A stretch of 6,665 bases of DNA, taken from contig JAFSQO010000279.1 of assembly GCA_017446645.1 (NCBI GenBank), positions 1 through 6,665 on the forward strand. Direction: 5' to 3'. Source of the stretch: Synergistaceae bacterium. Lineage in GTDB: Bacteria; Synergistota; Synergistia; Synergistales; Aminobacteriaceae. The position numbers and the translations under genes are program-made. Below the pieces are notes generated by a model, which had not been told where the DNA came from, did no database searches, and saw nothing but the letters and a program-made list of their open reading frames with translations. Positions 1 to 6,361 of the stretch are shown piece by piece; positions within the stretch are counted from its first letter, which is position 1, and the number at the start of each line of letters is the position of its first letter.

Positions 1-1
1 C

Positions 2-1888
2 GGTCTTGGCCTCACACTTAAACTTGACGAGTCTTATGCAGCAAATAGCTCAAATATCATGAGGACTAAGGCAAGCACAGCAAGCACAGCCGGAACCTAC
101 GAGACTACTGCCATACTAACTGCACCGGAGGCTTTTCCGTCTGGAAGTTTTCCGCAGCGTGATTTTACGGTGTATGCAACTTTCGCCGAGGACGCTAATG
201 ATTTAGGCAATAGCGAGATTAAAGCAAGCCAAGTTCTTACGCTTCACGCAGCACCGGTAATTTTAATTCATGGCATATTCGGCCAAAGTGAAAGCACATT
301 CGGCAAAGGCGATACAAGCGGCATATGGCCCACGCTTGAGACTGCAGGCTTAACCCCTCATCCGTTTAACTATGTCAACTCGCAAGGCCCTAACGAAGTC
401 ATAGCTGAAAATCAAGTCAGCGAGTTAGCTAATCTAATAGCTTTGATCACTGCCGCACTTGACTCTCAAGGCATAGTCTGCAGGAAAGCCGATATAGTTG
501 CTCATAGTATGGGCGGCCTTATGGCCAGAAGATTTTTGCAGGCTGACTCGTTCGCAAAGCGCAATAACCCAGTGCGCCGGATTATAACTGTAGCAACACC
601 TCATCGGGGAACGCCTATAGCAGATGTTATGCTTGGTGAAAATTCTGATTTTGTAACAGCTCTCATACGGGCGACAATCAAGACAGCTGTTGAGAGATAT
701 TTAGAGGGTGAAATTCCAGGCAGAGATGCGAAAAGCGCGTGGAATGACCTCAAACTTGGAAAACAAGCGGCCTTTGGTTTCCATGGCGGTGTGCCTATGT
801 ACTCAATTTATGGAGATGTACTAAACGATCGGCCAGATTTTCTTTCTGATTATGCAAATTATTACCTTTATCTTTATTTTCGCGCTGGACATGACGTATG
901 CGTCTTAGTTACAAGCGCGGCAGCTGACTTCTCAGGCTACAGCATCGGGCATGAGGGTAAAGATTTCTGGCACTCGTCTATCTGCAAACAGAATACTATA
1001 GGTAAAGAAGTACTTGAGCTTTTAAAAGGTCCTGTTGACAGATTTAAAGTATTCTCAGATAGTGCGGCAAGTGCTCAGAATTATGAATACACAGACTATA
1101 ATTATCACGCAGCATCAGCCGGCGATGATACAATCAACTATCTTGTCGAGGACGGAATTAATCTCACAGCCGATCCGTCAGTCTTGAACTCTAATGAGAC
1201 AGTGACGCTCACTGCGAGACTTAACGGCACTTCGGCGAGCGGAGATCTATTCATGGCCGTTCAGACCGCCAACGATAACAGAATATTTATGTCATTAAAG
1301 CCTGTTAATGACGAGAAAGATTTATTTAAGGCACAAATTAATTTTGCGAGCTTAGACGCGGGTATTAACGGAGCGAGGTGCTTCGCTGAGGGAGACGATG
1401 GGCTGGTATATCTATCGAACAGCGCGTTATTCACAGTCAAGCCTGATCTTAACGCTGCGAGTGTAACGGGCCTTGAACTTTCAGATAGCCTTGCAGCAGT
1501 ATATACACATGTTAATTCAGCGGTCGGTGTTGGGCTTTATGCGAAGCTCTCAGACGGGCACGAATTTAACGTTGCATCTCCTAAGATGGGAACTGTATGG
1601 ACAGCCAGCGATCCGAGTATAGCCGAAGTGACGGACACGGGGCTTATTAAGGGCCTCAAGGTCGGCAGCACTACGCTTACTGCGAGCTATAACGGCTTCA
1701 GCGTTGATATAAGCGTTGATGTAGCGGCGGCCTATAGCTCTAATGACAATTCGGGCGCAGGCAGCAATAATAATAGCTCTGGCTCTGGCGGCTGCAATAG
1801 CGGTCTTGCTGGCATCTCCGAACTGTTAGCTTTAGCCATGATGATAGCGTTATTATATACTATTCAGCAAAAACGAAAGAAGGATTAA
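2..1888 (+). CDS. Surface-anchored alpha/beta hydrolase (lipase/esterase-like), 5' partial
   Basis: This is probably a secreted serine hydrolase acting on an ester substrate at the cell surface. The reading frame stays open to the left edge, so the gene starts upstream; the first in-frame ATG (59) has no Shine-Dalgarno and lies inside a beta-rich region. Residues are numbered from that ATG. The strand PVILIHG (H71-G72) gives the oxyanion-hole region. AHSMGG gives nucleophile S150, D279 in GHDVCVL is the likely acid, and H305 in FWHSS the likely base. Residues about 360-460 look Ig-like and 468-554 resemble a bacterial Ig-like (Big_2) domain, ending in the typical GLIKGLKVGSTTLTA pattern. A Ser/Gly/Asn linker then leads to GGCNSG (C579), a hydrophobic segment (589-602) and the tail KRKKD, which match the Synergist-CTERM sorting signal. 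Any signal peptide would be outside the window. Substrate is unknown. The hydrolase fold is well supported; lipase versus esterase is open. Confidence 0.88.
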   Translation, partial: GLGLTLKLDESYAANSSNIMRTKASTASTAGTYETTAILTAPEAFPSGSFPQRDFTVYATFAEDANDLGNSEIKASQVLTLHAAPVILIHGIFGQSESTFGKGDTSGIWPTLETAGLTPHPFNYVNSQGPNEVIAENQVSELANLIALITAALDSQGIVCRKADIVAHSMGGLMARRFLQADSFAKRNNPVRRIITVATPHRGTPIADVMLGENSDFVTALIRATIKTAVERYLEGEIPGRDAKSAWNDLKLGKQAAFGFHGGVPMYSIYGDVLNDRPDFLSDYANYYLYLYFRAGHDVCVLVTSAAADFSGYSIGHEGKDFWHSSICKQNTIGKEVLELLKGPVDRFKVFSDSAASAQNYEYTDYNYHAASAGDDTINYLVEDGINLTADPSVLNSNETVTLTARLNGTSASGDLFMAVQTANDNRIFMSLKPVNDEKDLFKAQINFASLDAGINGARCFAEGDDGLVYLSNSALFTVKPDLNAASVTGLELSDSLAAVYTHVNSAVGVGLYAKLSDGHEFNVASPKMGTVWTASDPSIAEVTDTGLIKGLKVGSTTLTASYNGFSVDISVDVAAAYSSNDNSGAGSNNNSSGSGGCNSGLAGISELLALAMMIALLYTIQQKRKKD

Positions 1889-1893
1889 TTTTC

Positions 1894-2175
1894 ATGATCT
1901 TAGCATTCTACCTTGAAGGCTGTCCATATTGCAGACAGGCCCGCAAAGCTCTTGAGGAATTAACTGCTCAGGAGAAAAAATATCAGGGAATTCGTATTGA
2001 CTGGGTCGAAGAAAACCAGCACCCGGAAATCTCTGATAAATATGATTATTATCGTGTGCCGTGCATGTTCGTCAATAACAACAAGATTTACGAGGCAAGA
2101 CCGGGCGAAAGCTATGACGAGTGCAGATTGAACGTCAGGAAAGTCCTCGATGAAGAACTGAATAGTAAAAGTTAA
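1894..2175 (+). CDS. Glutaredoxin/thioredoxin-fold small redox protein
   Basis: A 93-residue cytosolic protein of glutaredoxin size. The N-terminal strand ILAFYLEGC leads straight into the redox motif CPYC (C10, C13), the classical dithiol glutaredoxin active site. The fold-defining cis-proline is in RVPCMFV (V55-P56), followed by a beta-hairpin (NNNKIYEARPGES) and a C-terminal helix. A second cysteine directly after the cis-proline (C57) is a minor oddity. It probably reduces disulfides or mixed disulfides of small thiols or proteins; the partner cannot be told from sequence. The start is supported by GAAGGA at 1879-1884, 9 nt upstream, which overlaps the end of the hydrolase gene. The 5-bp gap suggests translation from the same mRNA as the hydrolase, though no functional link is evident. 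A thioredoxin-like protein outside true glutaredoxins remains possible. Confidence 0.87.
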   Translation: MILAFYLEGCPYCRQARKALEELTAQEKKYQGIRIDWVEENQHPEISDKYDYYRVPCMFVNNNKIYEARPGESYDECRLNVRKVLDEELNSKS

Positions 2176-2239
2176 AATAGGTAAAAGTCACTAAATGTTA
2201 ATCATTAATTCTCCCGATAAAGTTATTAAAAGTCAGTAT

Positions 2240-2245
2240 TATAAT
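2240..2245 (+). promoter_or_regulatory. Candidate -10 box for the Hsp20 gene
   Basis: A perfect TATAAT lies 61 bp before the Hsp20 ATG in the 131-bp gap after the glutaredoxin gene. No good -35 hexamer sits at 16-18 bp (the 17-bp position reads ATAAAG) and there is no extended -10 TG. I see no CIRCE-type inverted repeat in the gap, so HrcA control is not supported. This is a weak, AT-context-dependent call. Confidence 0.3.
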
Positions 2246-2306
2246 TTTCTGCGTTGTGAGAGAAAAATCATGACGAATAAATAATTTTTGAAGGAGAAGA
2301 TTTACA

Positions 2307-2765
2307 ATGAGACACGAAAGATTTTACCCAATGATGAGAGCTTTAATGGATCCTGAGAACATATTCAACTCGCTGGCAAACGATATGCCTACGTTCTTCG
2401 GTAATAATTTCCCGGACTTCTCGGCTAAAGTAGACGTTTACCGCAAGGACGGCAAAATTTTTGCTGAAGCTGAATTACCAGGCATTAACCCGGATGACGT
2501 AGAGCTTCATGTTTACTCTGACAGGCTGACACTCTCGGCTGAAAAGAAATCAGAAGTCAAAGAAGGCGGCGATGAGAAAAGCGATAAAAGCTACTTCAGA
2601 ACTGAAAGAAGCTGGGGCAAGATTGAGAGGGTTATCTCGTTCCCGGTAGAAGCTGACCCTGAGAGCGCAAAGGCCGCTTTCAAGAACGGGGTTTTGACAA
2701 TCGAAGTCAACGAGAAGAGCCAGGACAAAGTCCACAAGAAAGTCAGTATCACTTCAGAAGCATAA
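2307..2765 (+). CDS. Small heat-shock protein, Hsp20/alpha-crystallin family
   Basis: An ATP-independent holdase chaperone that binds unfolding proteins in the cytoplasm as large oligomers. The 152-residue length is typical. A variable N-terminal arm (1-38) precedes the alpha-crystallin domain (about 39-140), which begins with AKVDVYRKDGKIFAEAELPGI and contains the strand region around YFRTERSWGKIERVISFPV. The family signature A-x-F-x-NGVLTI is at about 123-132. The C-terminal tail carries V146-S147-I148, a match to the I/V-x-I/V motif that docks neighbouring subunits. Start choice is firm: AAGGAG at 2291-2296 lies 10 nt upstream. The gene appears to stand alone, with its own 5' leader and a strong terminator 25 bp after the stop. 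Expression is probably heat- or stress-induced, but no heat-shock operator is recognisable. Confidence 0.95.
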   Translation: MRHERFYPMMRALMDPENIFNSLANDMPTFFGNNFPDFSAKVDVYRKDGKIFAEAELPGINPDDVELHVYSDRLTLSAEKKSEVKEGGDEKSDKSYFRTERSWGKIERVISFPVEADPESAKAAFKNGVLTIEVNEKSQDKVHKKVSITSEA

Positions 2766-2790
2766 GCAGTACTCAAGCAGGAAAACTTTT

Positions 2791-2823
2791 CCGCAGTCTC
2801 ATGAACGGGGCTGCGGTTTTTTT
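2791..2823 (+). terminator. Intrinsic terminator after the Hsp20 gene
   Basis: CCGCAG (2791-2796) pairs with CTGCGG (2811-2816). The stem can extend inward by four pairs (TCTC with GGGG, two of them G-U), leaving the hexaloop ATGAAC. Seven Ts follow directly (2817-2823). It lies 25 bp after the Hsp20 stop. It could also slow transcription from the convergent minus-strand pair ending at 2832, but the U-tract in that direction is broken (AAAAGTTTTC). Confidence 0.88.
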
Positions 2824-2831
2824 GTATCGTG

Positions 2832-3065
2832 TTATTGCCTGTAAACGTCCTCTGAATACGTTGAGATTTCTCTCTCTTCCCTTCTGATAGGTCTTACAGG
2901 TTTTAGCGTGCTCATTTTCATGTTAAATTGCCTGATTACAGGGTCAGTCCGCGATATGAAATAACGAGCCTCCTCTTCAGGGGTCATATCTTTGATTTCT
3001 TCGTAGATTTGCAAGCGTATTGCGTTAATTTCTTCTTCTACGGGGTCAAAAATCGCTGATGTCAT
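2832..3065 (-). CDS. Small antitoxin-like partner of the PIN-domain protein
   Basis: A 77-residue charged protein, second in a two-gene minus-strand operon. Its start lies 20 bp inside the end of the upstream PIN gene, so the two are translationally linked. The N-terminal part (DPVEEEINAIRLQIYEEI, about 7-24) resembles the short helix shared by small proteins that accompany PIN toxins of the YxETS type. The rest is Glu/Arg-rich with no recognised DNA-binding fold. A very strong Shine-Dalgarno, AAGGAGGT, ends 8 nt before the ATG, much better than that of the PIN gene. The expected role is to bind and neutralise the PIN protein; this is inferred from gene position and size, not from a decisive motif. 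The stop lies 8 bp beyond the Hsp20 terminator's T-tract, so the two operons converge tightly. Confidence 0.7.
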   Translation of the reverse strand: MTSAIFDPVEEEINAIRLQIYEEIKDMTPEEEARYFISRTDPVIRQFNMKMSTLKPVRPIRREEREISTYSEDVYRQ

Positions 3066-3528
3066 TATTCAGTACCTCCTTAGCTGTACAGATAATTATT
3101 CCCTCATAGCCTTCTCTTTCGTTTATTATAGCAACATTAAATCTTGTTTTATCGCGATTTATATGATGAAAATTATACGATATTATACAGCTTAGTCTAT
3201 AAACCGTTGCTATTGCAATATGTAAACTGTCAAGACGCTGAGAAGCAGGAATTATTTTTTCCCCAATATACGTACTTGCTAATTTACTCGCTTCAATGGC
3301 ATAGCCTAACACTGTAAGTCCGTATTCATTAATGAGTGACAGCATACTAGATCTCTTAGGCTCGGAAGCCTTCATCAATTCATCAGTAGTATAACGTGAA
3401 GTATACCCCTCATACTCCCCTTCTTTTATGGCATTGAATAATTTTACAACATCTTCGTGCCCGTTACGGTCTTCATCAAAGTAATAGTTAAAAGCTGACG
3501 TTTCTAAATATATTCTTAGTTTATTCAT
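3046..3528 (-). CDS. PIN-domain protein, VapC-like putative RNase toxin
   Basis: A 160-residue PIN-fold protein, the likely ribonuclease toxin of a type II toxin-antitoxin pair. The N-terminal strand RIYLETSAFNYYF carries the first acidic position as E9, as in the PIN subgroup with an ETS motif in place of the usual Asp. E50 in TTDELMKA fits the second conserved acid, D100 in RLDSLHIAIAT the third, and N119 in ISYNFHHI the Asp/Asn position at the end of the core. These would hold Mg2+ or Mn2+ for RNA cleavage. The ATG at 3528 is preceded directly by GGTGAT, a shifted and weaker anti-16S match. It is first in the operon, opposite to canonical vapBC order, and overlaps its partner by 20 bp. Cleavage target is unknown. 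A housekeeping PIN nuclease is less likely given the small linked gene. Confidence 0.83.
   Translation of the reverse strand: MNKLRIYLETSAFNYYFDEDRNGHEDVVKLFNAIKEGEYEGYTSRYTTDELMKASEPKRSSMLSLINEYGLTVLGYAIEASKLASTYIGEKIIPASQRLDSLHIAIATVYRLSCIISYNFHHINRDKTRFNVAIINEREGYEGIIICTAKEVLNNDISDF
3074..3081 (-). promoter_or_regulatory. Strong ribosome binding site of the antitoxin-like gene
   Basis: On the minus strand this reads AAGGAGGT followed by A, a near-complete complement of the 16S rRNA 3' end, 8 nt before the ATG at 3065. It lies within the coding sequence of the PIN gene, so it permits independent high-level initiation on the partner gene. Confidence 0.8.
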
Positions 3529-3534
3529 ATCACC
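3529..3534 (-). promoter_or_regulatory. Abutting GGTGAT ribosome binding site of the PIN gene
   Basis: GGTGAT on the minus strand can pair with AUCACC at the 16S rRNA 3' end but touches the ATG at 3528 with no spacer. Judged by where AGGAGG would align, the effective spacing is short (about 4 nt). This predicts weaker initiation than on the downstream antitoxin-like gene. Confidence 0.5.
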
Positions 3535-3549
3535 ATATCTAAAGTTTTT

Positions 3550-3566
3550 ATTATATTAACATATAA
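3550..3566 (-). promoter_or_regulatory. Candidate -10 box and overlapping palindromic operator of the PIN operon
   Basis: On the minus strand TATAAT (3555 down to 3550) lies about 21 bp before the PIN start codon; no clear -35 is seen at 17 bp. A perfect inverted repeat, TTATAT-TAAC-ATATAA (3551-3566), overlaps it. Toxin-antitoxin operons are often repressed by their own complex at such a site, but in AT-rich DNA a 6-bp palindrome can arise by chance. Confidence 0.33.
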
Positions 3567-3583
3567 AGAGAAAGAAAAAGAGT

Positions 3584-3607
3584 TTGACTTTTGAGGCGTT
3601 GTATAAT
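3584..3607 (+). promoter_or_regulatory. Candidate promoter of the primase-helicase gene
   Basis: A perfect TATAAT (3602-3607) lies 47 bp before the ATG at 3655. The only good -35-like hexamer, TTGACT (3584-3589), is just 12 bp away, too close for a standard sigma-70 site, so the -10 may work with a poor -35 or with an activator. It diverges from the PIN operon in the same short AT-rich gap (3529-3633). Confidence 0.4.
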
Positions 3608-3641
3608 GATTTCGCGTACACATAAAATTAAAGTTGGAAAC

Positions 3642-3648
3642 GGGTGAT
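3642..3648 (+). promoter_or_regulatory. Ribosome binding site deciding the primase-helicase start
   Basis: GGGTGAT lies 6 nt before the ATG at 3655 and pairs with AUCACC(C/U) of the 16S 3' end. An in-frame TTG at 3634 would extend the protein by 7 residues, but it has no Shine-Dalgarno and would place this site inside the coding sequence. Confidence 0.75.
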
Positions 3649-3654
3649 TTTTTC

Positions 3655-6123
3655 ATGGCATTGCGCAATCAGGTTCTCCAAGACAAAATTGCTTACATCA
3701 AATCCCGCTATGACTGTCTTACATATGCGTCACGGGTATTAGGCTGGCCGGTTCACAAGGACGGCGACAGGTATTTATCGCTGGCTCCGGGAAGCACTAA
3801 CACTACTGCATTGATAGTCCACGTTGACTCTTGGCATGACTTCAAAACAGGCTGGGGCGGTGATGTCATTGACCTGTGCGCTATGGCTAGACACAACGGC
3901 GATAAGGGGGCTGCTATACGCGAACTCGGTGAAGGCTTCGACACTGATAAATTCACTGATTGGGACGCGTCTGACTGGCTGGCAAAAACTCAGGAACTAG
4001 GCAGGAAAATTCAATACTGGCACGATAATTTGAGACCAGAAGACATAGAATATCTTCACTCAAGAAAGATTAGCGATGACACTATTGAGAGATTAAAGCT
4101 CGGTTTCGATAAATACACGTTCACCCTTACTATTCCGTATTTCAAGAACGGTTATGTAGCTTACTGGGCAGGACGCGACAGACTCGTTGAACCCCCGCAA
4201 TTTTTGCAGGACGATGAAAGCTCTTATCATGTCAACCCTGAATGGCTTCAATGGCAGGAGAAATCTAAATCACGCTCAAAGTATCACAAGGCATCACTGG
4301 ACGGTTACAACGAAAATATCCCCTGGGGACTGCATACTCTTGCACCTGAGTTCAGAAACAGTATGAACAGGAAATTATCCGAAAGATTCTCAAGGGCACC
4401 TGATACCCTGTGCATTCTTGAAGGAGCTTTTGACGTTATGAGCTTTGAACAGGAAGGCTTTATTTGCTTGTCACCATTAGGGGGCTACTTCAACAAGAAA
4501 GTAAACCAGTTAGTAATCGACACGGCAAAGCAATTCAAATCCGTATTCATTTGCTTTGACTCAGACGGAGCAGGGAGCGGCTTCAACATGAGAATGGCCA
4601 AAATGATGTTCTCTAACAGAATACCCTTCATGATAGGCAGATTACCGCGAGGCGTTAAAGATGTCAGCGATTACTACACAGCAGGAGGCAGCTTAATTGA
4701 CCTTGTCAACGAGGCTCAAGACGGCATCGCAGCCCTTGCAAGCGCAATCCGGGATAAAAGCGAGTTCAAGGCGTTTATTTACCAGGCAGCTAGATTTGTC
4801 GATAAACCTGATTTACAGCAGCTATTTGCTTACATTGACACGTTCAGGCACTTTGACCCCGAATGGCTCAATGCTGTAATGAAGGAATGCATGAAGGCCC
4901 CCAGTGAAAAAATTATCGTTGACGAAATTACCAGAAAGTATCTCGTTAAATACATAGAGTCAGTCGGCTTTTACATCTATGACAGGTCAGGAGTCTGGAA
5001 ATCATACTCAGATAACTCTGTAAAGAATATCATTGCAGGGACATTAGGCATTTACGCTAACGGTTCAAGGCTCAATACTATTCTGGGATTTCTTAAGGCT
5101 CACACTACAACGCGCGAATTCTTTAACAAGCAGCCCCTAGTGAATTTCCCTAACGGTGTGCTAAATCTGGAAACCGGCGAACTTCACGAACACTCGCCGT
5201 CTTACATGACTAACACCCAGATGAGTTATAACTATAACCCTGAAGCAACATGCCCTAAATGGGATAAATTCACGGCTGAAATTATGGAAGGCAACCCGGA
5301 GAAAATTAAGCTCCTGCATGAGGCGTTCGGTTATGTCCTGTTCCCGGATTTGTGCCTCCAGAAATGCTTTATCTTTTACGGTGAAGGTGCTAACGGCAAA
5401 AGTGTCGCTATCAACGTTATGACTAAATTATTCGGCGAAGAGAATTGCAGTGCTGTCCCTATGAGTCTGCTTGCTTCACCGTTTGACCCGATTAGACTGC
5501 TTAACTCATGGGTGAACTTCATGACCGAGACTGACACGAACATCAAGGACGCTGAGGCAAGATTTAAGGCAATAGTTGTCGGCGACAGAATCAGCGCAGC
5601 ATACAAGGGCAAGGACGCTATCGAGTTCGAGCCACGAAGCGTGCAGATTATGGCAACAAATAACTTCTTCAAGACCAGCGACACCTCACGGGGCTTCATG
5701 AGGCGCATTATGTTCATCGGCTTTAACAGGACTTTTGAAGGCAGAAACGCTAACAAGAACTTAACGCAAGAACTTTGCGAGGAATTACCGGGCATCTTCA
5801 ACAGAGTTTACGAGGCATACAGGAGACTGCGCTCTAATATGGAATTCACCCAGACAAGAGAAAATCAGGAGTTACTCGAAGACTTCATTCAGATTATGGA
5901 CCCGGTCGAAGCATTTGTTCAGGAAGACGCTGCATATCTCACCGGCGAAATATCGTCTAACATGATTTACTCGCGCTACCTTGAATGGTGCAAGAATACC
6001 AGCCACGTTCCACAGTCAAGACAGAAATTTACACGCTCATTTAAGACTGTGCTGCAAAAGAAATTACCCAACGTCAAAATCAACCGAGACAGAGCAGGTT
6101 ACATTTACGAGTTCCCTGTGTAA
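3655..6123 (+). CDS. Phage/satellite-type Toprim primase - D5-like SF3 replicative helicase
   Basis: An 822-residue replication protein expected to open DNA, unwind it and lay primers for a mobile element. Residues about 20-90 keep the shape of a DnaG CHC2 zinc finger (WHDFKTGWGGDVIDLC, 60-75), but the zinc ligands before GGDVID are gone. A Toprim catalytic domain follows (about 250-335), with E256 in LEGAFD and D302/D304 in CFDSDGAG binding metal. A D5_N-type domain (about 430-565, FPNGVLNL at 498) leads to the SF3 helicase: Walker A GEGANGKS (576-583, K582), Walker B-like FMTETD (E625), motif C MATNN (666-670) and the arginine-finger block SRGFMRR (R679, R683-R684). The C-terminal 90 residues are lysine/arginine-rich and could bind DNA. 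The architecture resembles P4 alpha/D5 proteins, though with a Toprim rather than an archaeo-eukaryotic primase domain. An iteron array begins over its stop codon, suggesting a cis-acting origin. No integrase or capsid gene is nearby in the window. Confidence 0.93.
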   Translation: MALRNQVLQDKIAYIKSRYDCLTYASRVLGWPVHKDGDRYLSLAPGSTNTTALIVHVDSWHDFKTGWGGDVIDLCAMARHNGDKGAAIRELGEGFDTDKFTDWDASDWLAKTQELGRKIQYWHDNLRPEDIEYLHSRKISDDTIERLKLGFDKYTFTLTIPYFKNGYVAYWAGRDRLVEPPQFLQDDESSYHVNPEWLQWQEKSKSRSKYHKASLDGYNENIPWGLHTLAPEFRNSMNRKLSERFSRAPDTLCILEGAFDVMSFEQEGFICLSPLGGYFNKKVNQLVIDTAKQFKSVFICFDSDGAGSGFNMRMAKMMFSNRIPFMIGRLPRGVKDVSDYYTAGGSLIDLVNEAQDGIAALASAIRDKSEFKAFIYQAARFVDKPDLQQLFAYIDTFRHFDPEWLNAVMKECMKAPSEKIIVDEITRKYLVKYIESVGFYIYDRSGVWKSYSDNSVKNIIAGTLGIYANGSRLNTILGFLKAHTTTREFFNKQPLVNFPNGVLNLETGELHEHSPSYMTNTQMSYNYNPEATCPKWDKFTAEIMEGNPEKIKLLHEAFGYVLFPDLCLQKCFIFYGEGANGKSVAINVMTKLFGEENCSAVPMSLLASPFDPIRLLNSWVNFMTETDTNIKDAEARFKAIVVGDRISAAYKGKDAIEFEPRSVQIMATNNFFKTSDTSRGFMRRIMFIGFNRTFEGRNANKNLTQELCEELPGIFNRVYEAYRRLRSNMEFTQTRENQELLEDFIQIMDPVEAFVQEDAAYLTGEISSNMIYSRYLEWCKNTSHVPQSRQKFTRSFKTVLQKKLPNVKINRDRAGYIYEFPV

Positions 6124-6146
6124 GTTCTGTGTAAGTTCTGTGTAAA
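6117..6146 (+). repeat. Iteron cluster A: three tandem 11-bp repeats
   Basis: The octamer TGTGTAAG occurs at 6117-6124 and 6128-6135, and TGTGTAAA at 6139-6146, in exact 11-bp register (unit GTTCTGTGTAA). The period is close to one helical turn, so bound proteins would line up on one face. The first copy contains the stop codon of the primase-helicase gene. Confidence 0.85.
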
Positions 6147-6202
6147 TCCGCAAAAAATCTTTCACACTCTAAAGCCTTGCAATTGCTTAGTCTATGAGCG
6201 AG

Positions 6203-6301
6203 TGTGTAAGTTGTGTAAAAATTTCCGACTCGATCCAAATATTTTTACGCGACTCAAAAATTTTTTTGAAACGACTCGAAAAATCTTACACATCTTACAC
6301 A
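6203..6301. repeat. Iteron cluster B: mirrored pairs around an AT-rich core
   Basis: Two forward copies (6203-6210 TGTGTAAG; 6212-6219 TGTGTAAA) and two reverse copies (CTTACACA at 6285-6292 and 6294-6301) each have 9-bp spacing. They face each other across 65 bp of mostly A/T. The core contains the inverted repeat GTAAAAAT/ATTTTTAC (6215-6222, 6241-6248), the palindrome-like TCAAAAATTTTTTTGA (6254-6269), and CGACTC three times (6226, 6250, 6272) at 24- and 22-bp steps. Confidence 0.82.
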
Positions 6302-6361
6302 GATTCTTTTTTTTCCTGAATTACTGAATCACGAAAGAGAAGTAAATCTAGCAACCAGCAG

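Noticed and set aside
59..61. ATG as the start of the hydrolase gene
   Set aside because: The frame is open to the left edge, there is no Shine-Dalgarno before the ATG, and no signal peptide follows it. The gene is truncated by the window.
2176..2306. CIRCE/HrcA operator before the Hsp20 gene
   Set aside because: No TTAGCACTC-type inverted repeat is present; only the trivial palindrome TTAATCATTAA (2199-2209) is seen.
2550..2776. Two overlapping 61-codon minus-strand frames
   Set aside because: Both are antisense to the Hsp20 alpha-crystallin domain, with low-complexity hydrophobic products; they are shadow frames.
3634..3636. TTG as the start of the primase-helicase gene
   Set aside because: It lacks a Shine-Dalgarno, whereas GGGTGAT sits 6 nt before the ATG at 3655.
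5376..5801. 141-codon open frame on the minus strand
   Set aside because: It lies wholly antisense to the conserved helicase core of the primase-helicase and resembles no family; it is a shadow frame.
6194..6319. Possible 41-residue plus-strand protein within the repeat array
   Set aside because: It has no ribosome binding site, and its sequence is just the translated octamers and A/T tracts.
6302..6330. Plus-strand terminator at the T8 run after the primase-helicase
   Set aside because: The T-run (6307-6314) is not preceded by a GC-rich stem; GATTC/GAATC flanks it rather than preceding it.
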